Origin: Labilibaculum sp. DW002
GTDB lineage: Bacteria > Bacteroidota > Bacteroidia > Bacteroidales > Marinifilaceae
Assembly: GCF_029029525.1 (NCBI RefSeq)
Contig: NZ_JAKJSC010000007.1
Span: 104,739 to 168,738 of the forward strand
Length of the DNA: 64,000 bases
Direction of reading: 5' to 3'
In this document: one piece after another, positions 45,914-54,697 of the stretch
Layout: the number at the start of each line of letters is the position of its first letter
Position numbering within the stretch: the stretch's first letter is position 1
The notes under the pieces: model-generated
What the model saw: the letters and a program-made list of their open reading frames with translations, nothing else
Told to the model about the DNA's origin: nothing
Databases searched by the model: none
Made by a program: the position numbers and the translations under genes

Positions 45914-48460
45914 ATGAGATCTGAAAAATTCCAAAATGAAGTTGATTTAAAATACCAACTGTATAATAGTATTTTTTTAACCTTGCCATTGGATGGAATT
46001 CATGGAACAGGAATATTAATTCCTATACTTAAAAATGAATGTTCGAAAGGATTAAAGGAGGGGAAATCGCCAATTGAGATTCTGAATCTTTTTTTTGAGA
46101 AACAAACCTCTTTTCGAACCGAAAAGGAGCAATTGGATTTTATGTTTCGGGTAATTCATTACATTGAAAGGCAAGTCGTGTTATTAGATGCAGTTGAGGA
46201 TGCTGAATTTGATAAATTGAATGATATAGATGGTGCTGGAAGTTTAAAAGCATTGAAATCGAAAATAAAGCGTAAAGACAAATGGGATGAGGTAAAAAGT
46301 GATTTGGAAAAATTTGCTGTCCGTATTGTTTTAACTGCCCATCCAACTCAGTTTTATCCGAGTACGGTTTTGGCAATTATTAATGATTTAATTAAGGCAA
46401 TCCAGAAGAATGATCTGATCCAAATTAAGCTTCTTTTAACACAACTTGGAAAAACTCCATTTTTTAAGAAGGAGAGACCTACACCATACGATGAGGCTAA
46501 AAGTTTAAGTTGGTATTTGGAAAATATATTTTACCGATCTGCATCTGAATTGTACTCCGAATTGCTTAGTAGTAAAGAGTTAAAGGATACAAAAGTTGGT
46601 CCTATGATTTCATTTGGATTTTGGCCAGGTGGCGATCGAGATGGAAATCCATTTGTAACATCAGAAACCACATTAAAGGTTGCGGAAAGATTACGAACCA
46701 TATTGTTTACAAACTATTACAAAGATTTAAGGCTGCTACGAAGACGCTTAAGTTTTAAAGGAGTTTATGAATTAATTGTAGACTTGGAAGAAAGGGTTTT
46801 AGATAAAGTAAACAATGATTCTGAACAAGGTATTTCAATTGAGGAAATCAATGATGGTCTTTCGAAAATTGAGCACATTTTAGTCAACGAACATGATGGA
46901 TTTTTCTTGGATTTGTTGAGGAAATTTCAGAATAAGGTAAAGCTATTTGGATCGCATTTTGCAAGTATTGACATTCGTCAGGACAGTAGAATCATTAAAA
47001 AAGCCTTCGACGTTTTGTGCGAATCTCCAGTTTTAGCTGGTAAAAATTTTGAAAAGGCTTCCATTGATGATTTGCTTGCTGTAAAGGAATCGATAAGTTC
47101 TTTTGTAACTACTGATGAAGTAAGCAGAGATACAATTCGCGTGTTTTCAGCCATGAAAGAGATTCAAGAACAAAATGGGGAACCAGCTTGTAACCGTTTT
47201 ATCATTAGTAATTGTCAAACTGCCGTTGATGTGGCAAGAGTTTTCGCCATGTCTAAACTTTGTGCTTGGAATGAAGATTTACCCATTGATATTGTACCGC
47301 TTTTTGAAACCATTGAAGATCTAGCTAAGGCTGATGAAACAATGAAAGAGTTGTTTGAAAATGAAATTTATTACGGACACCTAAACAAACGTGGCAAAAA
47401 GCAAACAATCATGCTTGGCTTTTCTGATGGAACTAAGGATGGAGGTTACTTTTCGGCAAACTGGAGTATATACAAAGCCAAAGAAAACATTACACGTTTA
47501 GCCAGAGAGAAAGGCATTGTAGTTGTCTTTTTCGATGGTAGAGGTGGACCACCAGCACGAGGAGGGGGAAATACGCACAAGTTTTATTCATCACTGGGAA
47601 ATAATATTGAAAATCAGGAAATTCAGGTAACCATTCAAGGACAAACCATTAGTTCAAAATTTGGCACCAAGGCATCTGCAAAATATTATCAGGAATTGTT
47701 GATTACTGCTGGTTTAGGGAATCGCTTGTTCGAAGATCAAAGCAAACAATTTAATCCTGAGGATAAGGAAATAATGGAATTGCTCTCGCAATACAGTATG
47801 GAAGAATATCATCGTTTTAAATCATCAGATAAATTTGTTCCCTATCTTGAGAAAATGAGTGCGCTTAAATATTACGGGAAAGCTAAAATAGGTAGCCGAC
47901 CAAGTAAAAGAAAAGCTTCAGCTCAATTAAATTTTGAAGATTTGCGAGCAATACCTTTTGTAGGAGCTTGGAGTCAAATGAAGCAGAATGTGCCAGGATT
48001 TTTTGGGGTTGGTACTTCTATTAAGAGATTAAAAGATGAGGGGCGAATGGAAGGATGTAAAAAGCTGTATCAGAATTCATTATTCTTTCGAACATTAGTG
48101 GAGAATAGTATGCAGTCAATAAGTAAATCTTTTTTCTCTCTAACACAATACATGCAAAAAGATGAGGAGTTTGGAGACTTTTGGAATTGGATTCATGATG
48201 AATATCTTCTGAGTGTTGATATGTTACTAGAGGTGTCAGGGCAAAAAGAATTAATGGAATTATCTCTAGAATTAAAGGATTCGATACAACTCAGAGAAGA
48301 AATTGTTTTGCCTTTGATATGCATTCAGCAATTTGCACTAATGAAAATTAGAGAGATGGAACTAAATGGTAATATCGATCAAAATAAATATATTATATTG
48401 CAGAACTTGGTAATTCGATCACTTTATGGTAATATTAATGCCAGTAGAAACTCAGCATAA
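45914..48460 (+). CDS. ppc: phosphoenolpyruvate carboxylase
   Basis: An 848-residue enzyme that adds bicarbonate to PEP to give oxaloacetate, feeding the reductive TCA branch to succinate. Motifs match PEPC: RIVLTAHPTQFYPSTVLAI with the catalytic His, FWPGGDRDGNPFVTSETT, FGSHFASIDIRQDS, MLGFSDGTKDGGYFSANW, and the mobile-loop FFDGRGGPPARGGGNTHKFY. The loop has PPARGGG where most bacterial enzymes have a SxGRGGG-type sequence, a change typical of this more distant PEPC branch. The last residues are NASRNSA instead of the usual NTG-type end. Located after the DHA kinase genes, it uses the same PEP pool as DhaM. Confidence 0.92.
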   Translation: MRSEKFQNEVDLKYQLYNSIFLTLPLDGIHGTGILIPILKNECSKGLKEGKSPIEILNLFFEKQTSFRTEKEQLDFMFRVIHYIERQVVLLDAVEDAEFDKLNDIDGAGSLKALKSKIKRKDKWDEVKSDLEKFAVRIVLTAHPTQFYPSTVLAIINDLIKAIQKNDLIQIKLLLTQLGKTPFFKKERPTPYDEAKSLSWYLENIFYRSASELYSELLSSKELKDTKVGPMISFGFWPGGDRDGNPFVTSETTLKVAERLRTILFTNYYKDLRLLRRRLSFKGVYELIVDLEERVLDKVNNDSEQGISIEEINDGLSKIEHILVNEHDGFFLDLLRKFQNKVKLFGSHFASIDIRQDSRIIKKAFDVLCESPVLAGKNFEKASIDDLLAVKESISSFVTTDEVSRDTIRVFSAMKEIQEQNGEPACNRFIISNCQTAVDVARVFAMSKLCAWNEDLPIDIVPLFETIEDLAKADETMKELFENEIYYGHLNKRGKKQTIMLGFSDGTKDGGYFSANWSIYKAKENITRLAREKGIVVVFFDGRGGPPARGGGNTHKFYSSLGNNIENQEIQVTIQGQTISSKFGTKASAKYYQELLITAGLGNRLFEDQSKQFNPEDKEIMELLSQYSMEEYHRFKSSDKFVPYLEKMSALKYYGKAKIGSRPSKRKASAQLNFEDLRAIPFVGAWSQMKQNVPGFFGVGTSIKRLKDEGRMEGCKKLYQNSLFFRTLVENSMQSISKSFFSLTQYMQKDEEFGDFWNWIHDEYLLSVDMLLEVSGQKELMELSLELKDSIQLREEIVLPLICIQQFALMKIREMELNGNIDQNKYIILQNLVIRSLYGNINASRNSA

Positions 48461-48559
48461 ATAAAGTTTAAGAAAAATTATTCTTTGAATTACAATTTTC
48501 TTTTTCGATTATCGTTTTCTTTGTAATTGAGACACACTAATAGATCAAATAGAAGCCCA

Positions 48560-49267
48560 ATGAAGATGTACAAATCATTTTTTACAATTGCCCTTATTAC
48601 CTTGTTTTCCTTAAACATTTTTGCGCAAACTACCGAAACTGTTAAGGAAGAAGCTAAAACAGAAGTAAAAACACAAGATGCCACAAAGCAAGCTACAAGC
48701 ACACCTACGGTAAAGAAAAAAGTAGTAAAGACGCCAAGAAAGGCTTATTTAGATGATGGGACGATTAAAGAGCAGTTCGATTACATGATGAAAGTATCGA
48801 ATCGGTATGAAGATAAAAAGATTATCAAAATTAATTCCTTGAATCGATTTGAATCGAATGTGAAGGATTCTTTAGATTTTGTGAAGAAGAATTTAGCTGA
48901 TTCAAAATCATTAACTACTGCTCAACAAAAGGAGATCACATCTCTAAAAAATGAATTAGAATCTGTAAAAAAGAATTTAGATGAAACTGTAAATTCTAAG
49001 GATAGCATGGCATTATTAGGTATGGAATTGCCAAAATCTACTTACAATACGATTATGTGGGTTCTTATTTTAGGTTCATTGATTATCGCAGGGATTTGTT
49101 TCTTCCTGTTTAAAAGAAGTAATGTAGTTACAGTAGAAACGAAGGAGACTTTGGTAGATGTAAGGGAAGAATTTGAAACACATCGTAAGAATGCTCTTGT
49201 TCGTGAACAAAAATTGGCAAGAAAATTACAGGATGAAGTCATTAAAAATAAGAATTTAGGACTTTAA
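48560..49267 (+). CDS. coiled-coil single-pass envelope protein
   Basis: A 235-residue protein with a signal peptide (1-22, ending FAQ), a Lys/Thr-rich linker, then TIKEQFDYMMKVSNRYEDKKIIKINSLNRF. A heptad-rich coiled coil follows (about 90-150), then a transmembrane helix near 157-180, and a basic cytoplasmic tail with VDVREEFETHRKNALVREQKLARKLQ. This family is common in Bacteroidota and is often listed as a tRNA (guanine-N1)-methyltransferase, a label nothing here supports. Its task may be in envelope organisation; this is unknown. ATG at 48560 is the best start, giving the signal peptide directly. Confidence 0.75.
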   Translation: MKMYKSFFTIALITLFSLNIFAQTTETVKEEAKTEVKTQDATKQATSTPTVKKKVVKTPRKAYLDDGTIKEQFDYMMKVSNRYEDKKIIKINSLNRFESNVKDSLDFVKKNLADSKSLTTAQQKEITSLKNELESVKKNLDETVNSKDSMALLGMELPKSTYNTIMWVLILGSLIIAGICFFLFKRSNVVTVETKETLVDVREEFETHRKNALVREQKLARKLQDEVIKNKNLGL

Positions 49268-49285
49268 AATAATGATATTTAAAAG

Positions 49286-49319
49286 AAAACCCCAGATTGA
49301 TCAGTCAATCTGGGGTTTT
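49286..49319. terminator. strong bidirectional terminator
   Basis: Fifteen-base perfect arms (AAAACCCCAGATTGA / TCAATCTGGGGTTTT) around TCAG, with A and T runs either side. It separates the coiled-coil gene from the convergent small membrane gene. Confidence 0.9.
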
Positions 49320-49347
49320 TCAATTAAGCTTAACGTTCTAATTTGGT

Positions 49348-49572
49348 TTACGGTTTGAAAATTTGATTTTTGGCTAAAAATCTTCTTGATAATATCACAA
49401 TAACCACAAAAGACAAGACCAGAAGAGACACTCCAAATTTGCAATAAAATCCACAATAGAATTTGTCTTGCGCACCCAATTCTGATGCCGACCAACCAAA
49501 TGCAATTAACAAAACATAGTCGATAAATAATATCAACGTTAACATTAGTAATATGAATAATGTTTTTTTCAT
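49348..49572 (-). CDS. 74-residue two-helix membrane protein
   Basis: A small protein with helices at about 3-24 and 46-64, joined by a loop with two Cys (FYCGFYCKFG). Start ATG at 49572; no family recognised. It lies between a strong terminator and the divergent Crp/Fnr gene, so it is probably transcribed on its own. Size and position make it plausible but unproven. Confidence 0.5.
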   Translation of the reverse strand: MKKTLFILLMLTLILFIDYVLLIAFGWSASELGAQDKFYCGFYCKFGVSLLVLSFVVIVILSRRFLAKNQIFKP

Positions 49573-49621
49573 GCTCTTATATTGTACTGTAAAGTTACGC
49601 CATAATAAGAGCTTATAATAA

Positions 49622-49653
49622 TTGCTTAATGTGAATGATTTATCTTACCTTTG
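49622..49653 (+). promoter_or_regulatory. TAnnTTTG-type promoter of the Crp/Fnr gene
   Basis: TACCTTTG at 49646-49653 is a full match to the Bacteroidota -7 box. A TTG lies 21 bases upstream (49622-49624), at the spacing expected for the -33 box. The start codon is 19 bases further on, which gives a short leader. Confidence 0.65.
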
Positions 49654-49672
49654 TGAGATACATCACTAAGTT

Positions 49673-50377
49673 ATGTTATTAACAAAGGCCAATACAATAT
49701 TTTCCAATTGTGAATCATGCACAGATAAATCTTGTGCAGTTCAAACGCTGTCCGATTCGGAACTAGAATTGCTGAGTAACAGTTATCATGAAGCAAGTTT
49801 TGAGAAGGGTGAAATTATACTATCGGAAGGATCTATGGCTTCTCACATTGTTTACTTACGCAATGGTTTAGTTAAGGAATATGGAAAAGGAACTTCTTCT
49901 CTGGAATACATACTTCAGGTAGTTAAACCGCATTCCTATTTAGGTTTGCATTCTATTTTTAGCGACAGGATTAACCATTATTCATACATGGCGTTAACCA
50001 AGGTTACCGTTTGTTATATCGAGTTACCTGTTTTTTCTAAGTTTATTAAAGAAAATGGAAATTTTAGTTTCGAAATTCTATCTTCGGTTTGTAATGATAG
50101 CCTTCGAAATTATCATCGTTTTATTGATCAACATCAAAAAAAGATATTTGGAAAGGTTGCAGATGCATTGCTATATTTTTCAAGTGTTATTTTTCAGTCT
50201 TCTAGTTTTGCTTTGCCCCTTAGTCGTAAAGAGATTGCACATATGATTGGTACAAGTAGAGAAAGTGTATCGAAGCAAATTTGTGGCTTTGAGACGGATA
50301 ATATTCTGAAAGTTTATGGAAGAAATATTACCATTTTGGATATGGAGAGATTGCAGCAGATCAGCAAAAACGGTTGA
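49673..50377 (+). CDS. Crp/Fnr-family transcription regulator
   Basis: A 234-residue protein with a cyclic-nucleotide-binding-like beta barrel (ILSEGSMASHIVYLRNGLVKEYGKG) and a C-terminal winged helix (LPLSRKEIAHMIGTSRESVSKQICGFETDNIL). Near the N-terminus is CESCTDKSCAVQ (residues ~14-25), a C-x2-C-x4-C pattern like the iron-sulphur cluster ligands of FNR-type oxygen sensors. That makes oxygen or nitric oxide sensing plausible. It is upstream of the MsrQ-like gene and modABC, genes that fit redox or molybdenum control. Confidence 0.9.
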   Translation: MLLTKANTIFSNCESCTDKSCAVQTLSDSELELLSNSYHEASFEKGEIILSEGSMASHIVYLRNGLVKEYGKGTSSLEYILQVVKPHSYLGLHSIFSDRINHYSYMALTKVTVCYIELPVFSKFIKENGNFSFEILSSVCNDSLRNYHRFIDQHQKKIFGKVADALLYFSSVIFQSSSFALPLSRKEIAHMIGTSRESVSKQICGFETDNILKVYGRNITILDMERLQQISKNG

Positions 50378-50533
50378 TTCTTCCTATTTATGAATACCTA
50401 TATATTGGTATTTTTCTTTTCAATCTATTTTAGCATTTTTATGCTCGAACATAACATTTATGAGTTTTTTCTGATCGATAAAAAAGACTTCTTGCGAAAT
50501 GTGTATTCTACACAAAATATTATTGAATTTTAG

Positions 50534-51199
50534 ATGAATTGGTTGAAGAAACATTGGGGCTGGATTTTGGTTTGCATTCTTGCAAGTTTACCATTAGTGA
50601 ACTTACTAGAAATGCTAAGCTTCAATTTTGAGGATAACACTTATGCTTTCTTACTGTTTGATGATTATGAATATCCTCCACATATAGCAGATCAGATGGA
50701 TTTTGATTCCATGCCAGGAATTAAGTATGCTAGTCAGGTTACGGGAGAGTGGGCCATACGTTTTTTACTTGCTATTTTAATGTGCACACCTTTAAGAATT
50801 CTTTTTGGTTGGACTTGTAGTTTGTACACGCGCCAAGCAATTGGGATTACTACAGGAGTATATGCTCTGCTTCATTTTCTATTATTTGTTACTTACGAAG
50901 GGGTTTTGGCAACCTTTAGCGAGCCCGAATTAATAATTGGTTTTCTAGCGTGTATCATTGTCTTTTTCTTGATGATTACCTCGAATAAACGTTCGATGAA
51001 ATGGCTTAAGAAAACATGGAAAAAAGTGCATCGATTATCCTATTTTGCCGGAATATTAGCACTTATACATGTCATATTAATGAAGGAAGATTGGGTTTTG
51101 TATGCAAGTATTTTAGGCGTAGGTTTTTTATTGCGTTACAAGCCGATTCGTAGCAAAATAGAACAGGTAAGAGTGAAGAAAGCCAAAACGAAGAACTAA
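50534..51199 (+). CDS. MsrQ-like haem-binding membrane protein (ferric reductase-like domain)
   Basis: A 221-residue integral membrane protein with about six helices. GEWAIRFLLAILMCTPLRILFG and RQAIGITTGVYALLHFLLF fit the MsrQ (YedZ) pattern of TGxWAxxFLxxxLxxTPLR and ALLH, and HRLSYFAGILALIHVILM carries further His residues for the b-type haem. MsrQ passes electrons from the quinone pool to the molybdoenzyme MsrP, which repairs oxidised methionine in the periplasm. No MsrP gene is in the window, so this may serve another partner. It lies between two Crp/Fnr genes, next to the molybdate transporter genes. Confidence 0.75.
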   Translation: MNWLKKHWGWILVCILASLPLVNLLEMLSFNFEDNTYAFLLFDDYEYPPHIADQMDFDSMPGIKYASQVTGEWAIRFLLAILMCTPLRILFGWTCSLYTRQAIGITTGVYALLHFLLFVTYEGVLATFSEPELIIGFLACIIVFFLMITSNKRSMKWLKKTWKKVHRLSYFAGILALIHVILMKEDWVLYASILGVGFLLRYKPIRSKIEQVRVKKAKTKN

Positions 51200-51208
51200 G
51201 GTCATGGT

Positions 51209-51883
51209 TTAGGTAAGTTCCTTTGGTTTTCGAACTAAGATTCGTCTTCTGTCATAAGTGATAATTCCTTCACGCTCCAATTCATTAAAAGTAGAAGTAA
51301 CCGTTTGCCTTGTTGTCGCAGCAAGATTTGCAATGTCTTGATGAGTAAGGTTTAATCGAATTTCTCTTTCATCACCAATCTTTATTCCATGTTCTTCTAT
51401 GAGGTCGGATAAAAGGCTTTTAACACGTTCTGCAGCCGATTTAAACCACATCCGTTCCAAACGGCTACGTATCTTTTTAAGTCTGAACCCAATCAATTTG
51501 GTTATTTTTAGACTCAAGCGTGGATGACTGGCTAAAAAATTTTCAAATTCTTCTACATTAATATAGCAGATAATAGCATCTTCTGTTGTGGCTGCAATTT
51601 GTTCTCGATTTGTTTGACCTGCTATAGCTAATTCCCCGAAAATTTCTCCAGGTCCAAGAATCGCAAATATTAATTCTTTACCATCATCAGAAAAAGAAGA
51701 GATTTTTACTTTGCCTTCCTTTAGAAAATAAATGGAATTGGACACGTCGCTTGGTAAATATATGGTTTGATTTTTTTTTGCCTCAAGCATTTTGGCTCGA
51801 TCACTTAGTTCCATTTTTTCTTTCATGCTTAGTGAATCCAGAAAATTAAAATTTTCAAAGTACCAAAGGATATTGTCCTTCAT
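51209..51883 (-). CDS. Crp/Fnr-family transcription regulator (second copy)
   Basis: A 224-residue regulator with a cNMP-binding-type barrel (IYFLKEGKVKISSFSDDGKELIFAILGPGEIFGELA) and a C-terminal helix-turn-helix (LTHQDIANLAATTRQTVTSTFNELEREG). It lacks the N-terminal Cys cluster of the protein at 49673, so it is a CRP-like rather than FNR-like member. It is convergent with the MsrQ-like gene and divergent from modA, whose transcription it could control. Confidence 0.92.
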   Translation of the reverse strand: MKDNILWYFENFNFLDSLSMKEKMELSDRAKMLEAKKNQTIYLPSDVSNSIYFLKEGKVKISSFSDDGKELIFAILGPGEIFGELAIAGQTNREQIAATTEDAIICYINVEEFENFLASHPRLSLKITKLIGFRLKKIRSRLERMWFKSAAERVKSLLSDLIEEHGIKIGDEREIRLNLTHQDIANLAATTRQTVTSTFNELEREGIITYDRRRILVRKPKELT

Positions 51884-52078
51884 AAGTTGCTTTTTTTTAG
51901 TGCATTATTTTCTAACTAACAATTTACGAAATTTTATTTAGAATGATTAAAAATTAGCATTTCCTTAACAAATTAATTATTAGTGCTAAGGATTCCTTCT
52001 CGTTGAAATACGCCATTTTAATAGAAAAATGACTATTTTAACATCTTCTAAAAATCATTAAAGCAACACAAATCAATA

Positions 52079-52849
52079 ATGAAGTTAACGCTTAAACATC
52101 TCTTTCTTCTTTTAATAACAACTTACTCTTTAGTAGGTTGTTCATCTACAGAAGATCGGAATGAGGTAACATTATTTGCAGCATCAAGTCTTACTGATGT
52201 GATAACTGAAATAGCCCATGAATATACGCTTGAAAAGGGAGTGAAAGTGAGACTTAATTTTGCATCATCAGGGATTTTAGCCAGACAAATTGAGAATGGA
52301 GCAGGTTTTGATTACTATGTTTCTGCTAGCAAGGAATGGATTGATTATTTGGACTCTTTGCAATTTATTGCAAGTAATTCGAAGAAAGGAATTGCAAAGA
52401 ACAGTTTGGTTGCAATTGTACCTATCGATAGCAATATTGGAAAGCAAGATTCTGTATCGATAAATCAATTTCCTCAATTGTTTAAAGGAAGGTTATCAAT
52501 TGGAGATCCCTTGCATGTGCCAGCTGGCAAATATGCACATCAAATAATAAAAAAATACTTGTGGCAAGAGAATTTGGATAGGAGGATATTGCCAGCAAAA
52601 AATGTTCGCGATGCTCTTTTTATGGTTGAGATGGGAGAGGCTGAAATGGGAATGGTATACCTTTCGGATGCAAAGAAATCAAATAAAGTTAAAGTGATAT
52701 TTGAGTTTAAGAAGGAAGATAGCGATCCCATAGAATATTACGCTGCCACTAAAATAATAAAGGATAAGAAAACAGATGATTTTATAGCCTTTTTAAATGG
52801 TGATAAAGGAAGAATGATATGGAAAAAGAATGGTTTTAATGTAAACTGA
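52079..52849 (+). CDS. modA: molybdate ABC transporter, substrate-binding lipoprotein
   Basis: A 256-residue lipoprotein: the signal peptide ends TYSLVGCSS with a lipobox Cys near residue 21. The mature part has VTLFAASSLTDVITEIA, NFASSGILARQIENGAGFDYYVSAS, LSIGDPLHVPAGKYAHQI and MGMVYLSDA, the strand order and substrate-binding Ser/Thr positions of ModA. It captures molybdate or tungstate outside the membrane. It ends 1 base before modB. The start of modABC here sits 196 bases from the divergent Crp/Fnr gene. Confidence 0.93.
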   Translation: MKLTLKHLFLLLITTYSLVGCSSTEDRNEVTLFAASSLTDVITEIAHEYTLEKGVKVRLNFASSGILARQIENGAGFDYYVSASKEWIDYLDSLQFIASNSKKGIAKNSLVAIVPIDSNIGKQDSVSINQFPQLFKGRLSIGDPLHVPAGKYAHQIIKKYLWQENLDRRILPAKNVRDALFMVEMGEAEMGMVYLSDAKKSNKVKVIFEFKKEDSDPIEYYAATKIIKDKKTDDFIAFLNGDKGRMIWKKNGFNVN

Positions 52850-52850
52850 T

Positions 52851-53546
52851 ATGCAGACTTTTTTAGGTTTTTCGGAAGTGGAAATGAGCGCAATTACCTT
52901 GTCTTTTAAGGTTGCTTTATGGTGTGCCGTATTGGTTTTGCCAATTGCAATTTTAGTTGGTTGGTGGCTTGCAAGAAAATCGTTTAGAGGAAAGTCCTTA
53001 ATTGAAGGAATTATTAATTTACCATTGGTGTTACCGCCAGTCGCTACGGGCTTTATTTTGCTTTTGCTATTGGGTACCAGAGGTGTAATAGGACAATATT
53101 TAAATGAATGGTTCGGAATTAGAATTGCCTTTACTTATTATGCCGCTGTAATTGCATCTATGATTGTATCTTTTCCCTTGGCTGTTCGTGCCATTCGTCT
53201 TTCAATAGAAATGGTCGATCCTGGATTTGAAGAAGCTGCAAAAACATTAGGAGCAAATACATTTCAGGCTTTTGTAAGAGTAACCTTACCTTTGGCTTTG
53301 CCCGGTATTATTAGTGGTTTCGTTCTTTCGTTTGCAAGATCGTTAGGTGAGTTTGGTGCAACAATTATTTTTGCAGGAAATATATCGGGCGAAACACAAA
53401 CAATTCCATTGGCTCTTTTTAATCAGATTCAAGTACCAGGGATGGAAAGTTCGGCTTTTCGCTTGCTCTTAGTGGCAATAGTATTTTCTTTTTTAGCCAT
53501 GTCTGTATCTGAGTTTTTGGTGAAAAAATTACATCGAAGGAACTAG
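52851..53546 (+). CDS. modB: molybdate ABC transporter, permease
   Basis: A 231-residue membrane permease with five helices. LPLVLPPVATGFILLLLLG and EEAAKTLGANTFQAFVRVTLPLALPGI, the EAA loop that contacts the ATPase, are typical of ModB/CysT permeases. FARSLGEFGATIIFAGNISGETQTIPLALF is the ModB-specific C-terminal part. It moves molybdate in with ModC. The start codon overlaps the stop region of modA by spacing alone (1 base), so the two are translated together. Confidence 0.95.
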   Translation: MQTFLGFSEVEMSAITLSFKVALWCAVLVLPIAILVGWWLARKSFRGKSLIEGIINLPLVLPPVATGFILLLLLGTRGVIGQYLNEWFGIRIAFTYYAAVIASMIVSFPLAVRAIRLSIEMVDPGFEEAAKTLGANTFQAFVRVTLPLALPGIISGFVLSFARSLGEFGATIIFAGNISGETQTIPLALFNQIQVPGMESSAFRLLLVAIVFSFLAMSVSEFLVKKLHRRN

Positions 53547-53571
53547 AAGAGATTAAATTAAACAATCAATT

Positions 53572-54666
53572 ATGCATGCTTTATCAGCGCACTTGAAATC
53601 TAAGAAAGGGAATTTTTCTCTTGATATAGAAGTGGATTTTATAAAAGGAATTACAGGGATTTTTGGTCCTTCGGGAGCTGGGAAAACAACTCTTTTGCAT
53701 TTGCTTGTCGGATTGGAACGTCCAGATGAAGGTTTTGTTGAGATCGATGAGGCGAGGATGGTTGATACTTCAAAAAAAATATGGGAGCCAGCTCGTAATC
53801 GTAAGATCGGTTACGTGTTTCAGGAGGGAAGATTGTTTCCACACATGACCGTTCGCAAAAATTTACTATTTGCAACTCCTTATGTCCTGAAAGGCAAACA
53901 AGTGATTGAATTTGAGGAGCTGGTTGGTTTATTAGAATTAAATGATTTGTTAGACAAGAGGCCAAAGCAATTGTCTGGAGGAGAAAAGCAACGAGTGGCA
54001 ATAGGAAGAGCTCTGCTGAGTTCTCCAAAGCTTTTGTTAATGGATGAACCATTTTCATCGCTAGATGTAAAGTTGCGTCGACAGATCATCCCATACTTAA
54101 TTAAGATCAATCAGAAATTTAAAATCCCAATGTTGGTGGTTAGTCACGATTTACCCGACTTGCTAAGCTTAACTAGGGAATTGTTTTTGTTGAAGAATGG
54201 CAGAGTTGTAGGTCATGGAAATTACCTCGATTTGGTAGAAGAGGAAAGCATGCTTGATGTTATGCGTGGTGCGGGTTTAATGAATGTCATTCCATTTAAG
54301 GTAGAATCTCATGATCAAAAAAATGGTATCACAATCCTATCAAATAAAGATGCTCATAAAGAGATTCGGGTAGAGCGTGAGTTAATAACGGATTGTTGTT
54401 TGGTTGGTGATGAAATGAATGTATCTCTTCGTCCGAAAGATATTGCATTAACCCTTGAGGAGATTCCTAATATCTCCATTCGAAACCAGCTGCCAGGAAC
54501 CATTATTAAGGTAATTCAGAAGGAGAACCGAAACTATTGTCTTGTGGATGTCGGATTTAAGTTGTTGGTTTCAATAACGCATGCATCGCAAATGAAGATG
54601 AATTTAACAGAAGGGAAAAAAGTATGGTGTCTGTTTAAATCAATGGCATTGCAAATTAATATTTAA
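53572..54666 (+). CDS. modC: molybdate ABC transporter, ATP-binding protein with TOBE domain
   Basis: A 364-residue ABC ATPase. Walker A is FGPSGAGKTTLLH, the Q-loop region is GYVFQEGRLFPHMTV, the signature is LSGGEKQRVAIGRALL, Walker B is LLLMDEPFSSLD, and the H-loop is VVSHDLP. After ~230 residues comes a TOBE region (SLRPKDIALTLEEIPNISIRNQLPGTI) that binds molybdate and adjusts transport. The RLFPHMTV form is ModC-specific. It completes the modABC operon, 25 bases after modB. Confidence 0.95.
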   Translation: MHALSAHLKSKKGNFSLDIEVDFIKGITGIFGPSGAGKTTLLHLLVGLERPDEGFVEIDEARMVDTSKKIWEPARNRKIGYVFQEGRLFPHMTVRKNLLFATPYVLKGKQVIEFEELVGLLELNDLLDKRPKQLSGGEKQRVAIGRALLSSPKLLLMDEPFSSLDVKLRRQIIPYLIKINQKFKIPMLVVSHDLPDLLSLTRELFLLKNGRVVGHGNYLDLVEEESMLDVMRGAGLMNVIPFKVESHDQKNGITILSNKDAHKEIRVERELITDCCLVGDEMNVSLRPKDIALTLEEIPNISIRNQLPGTIIKVIQKENRNYCLVDVGFKLLVSITHASQMKMNLTEGKKVWCLFKSMALQINI

Positions 54667-54697
54667 ACCAATTATGATTGTATCAGTCTAAGAAATT

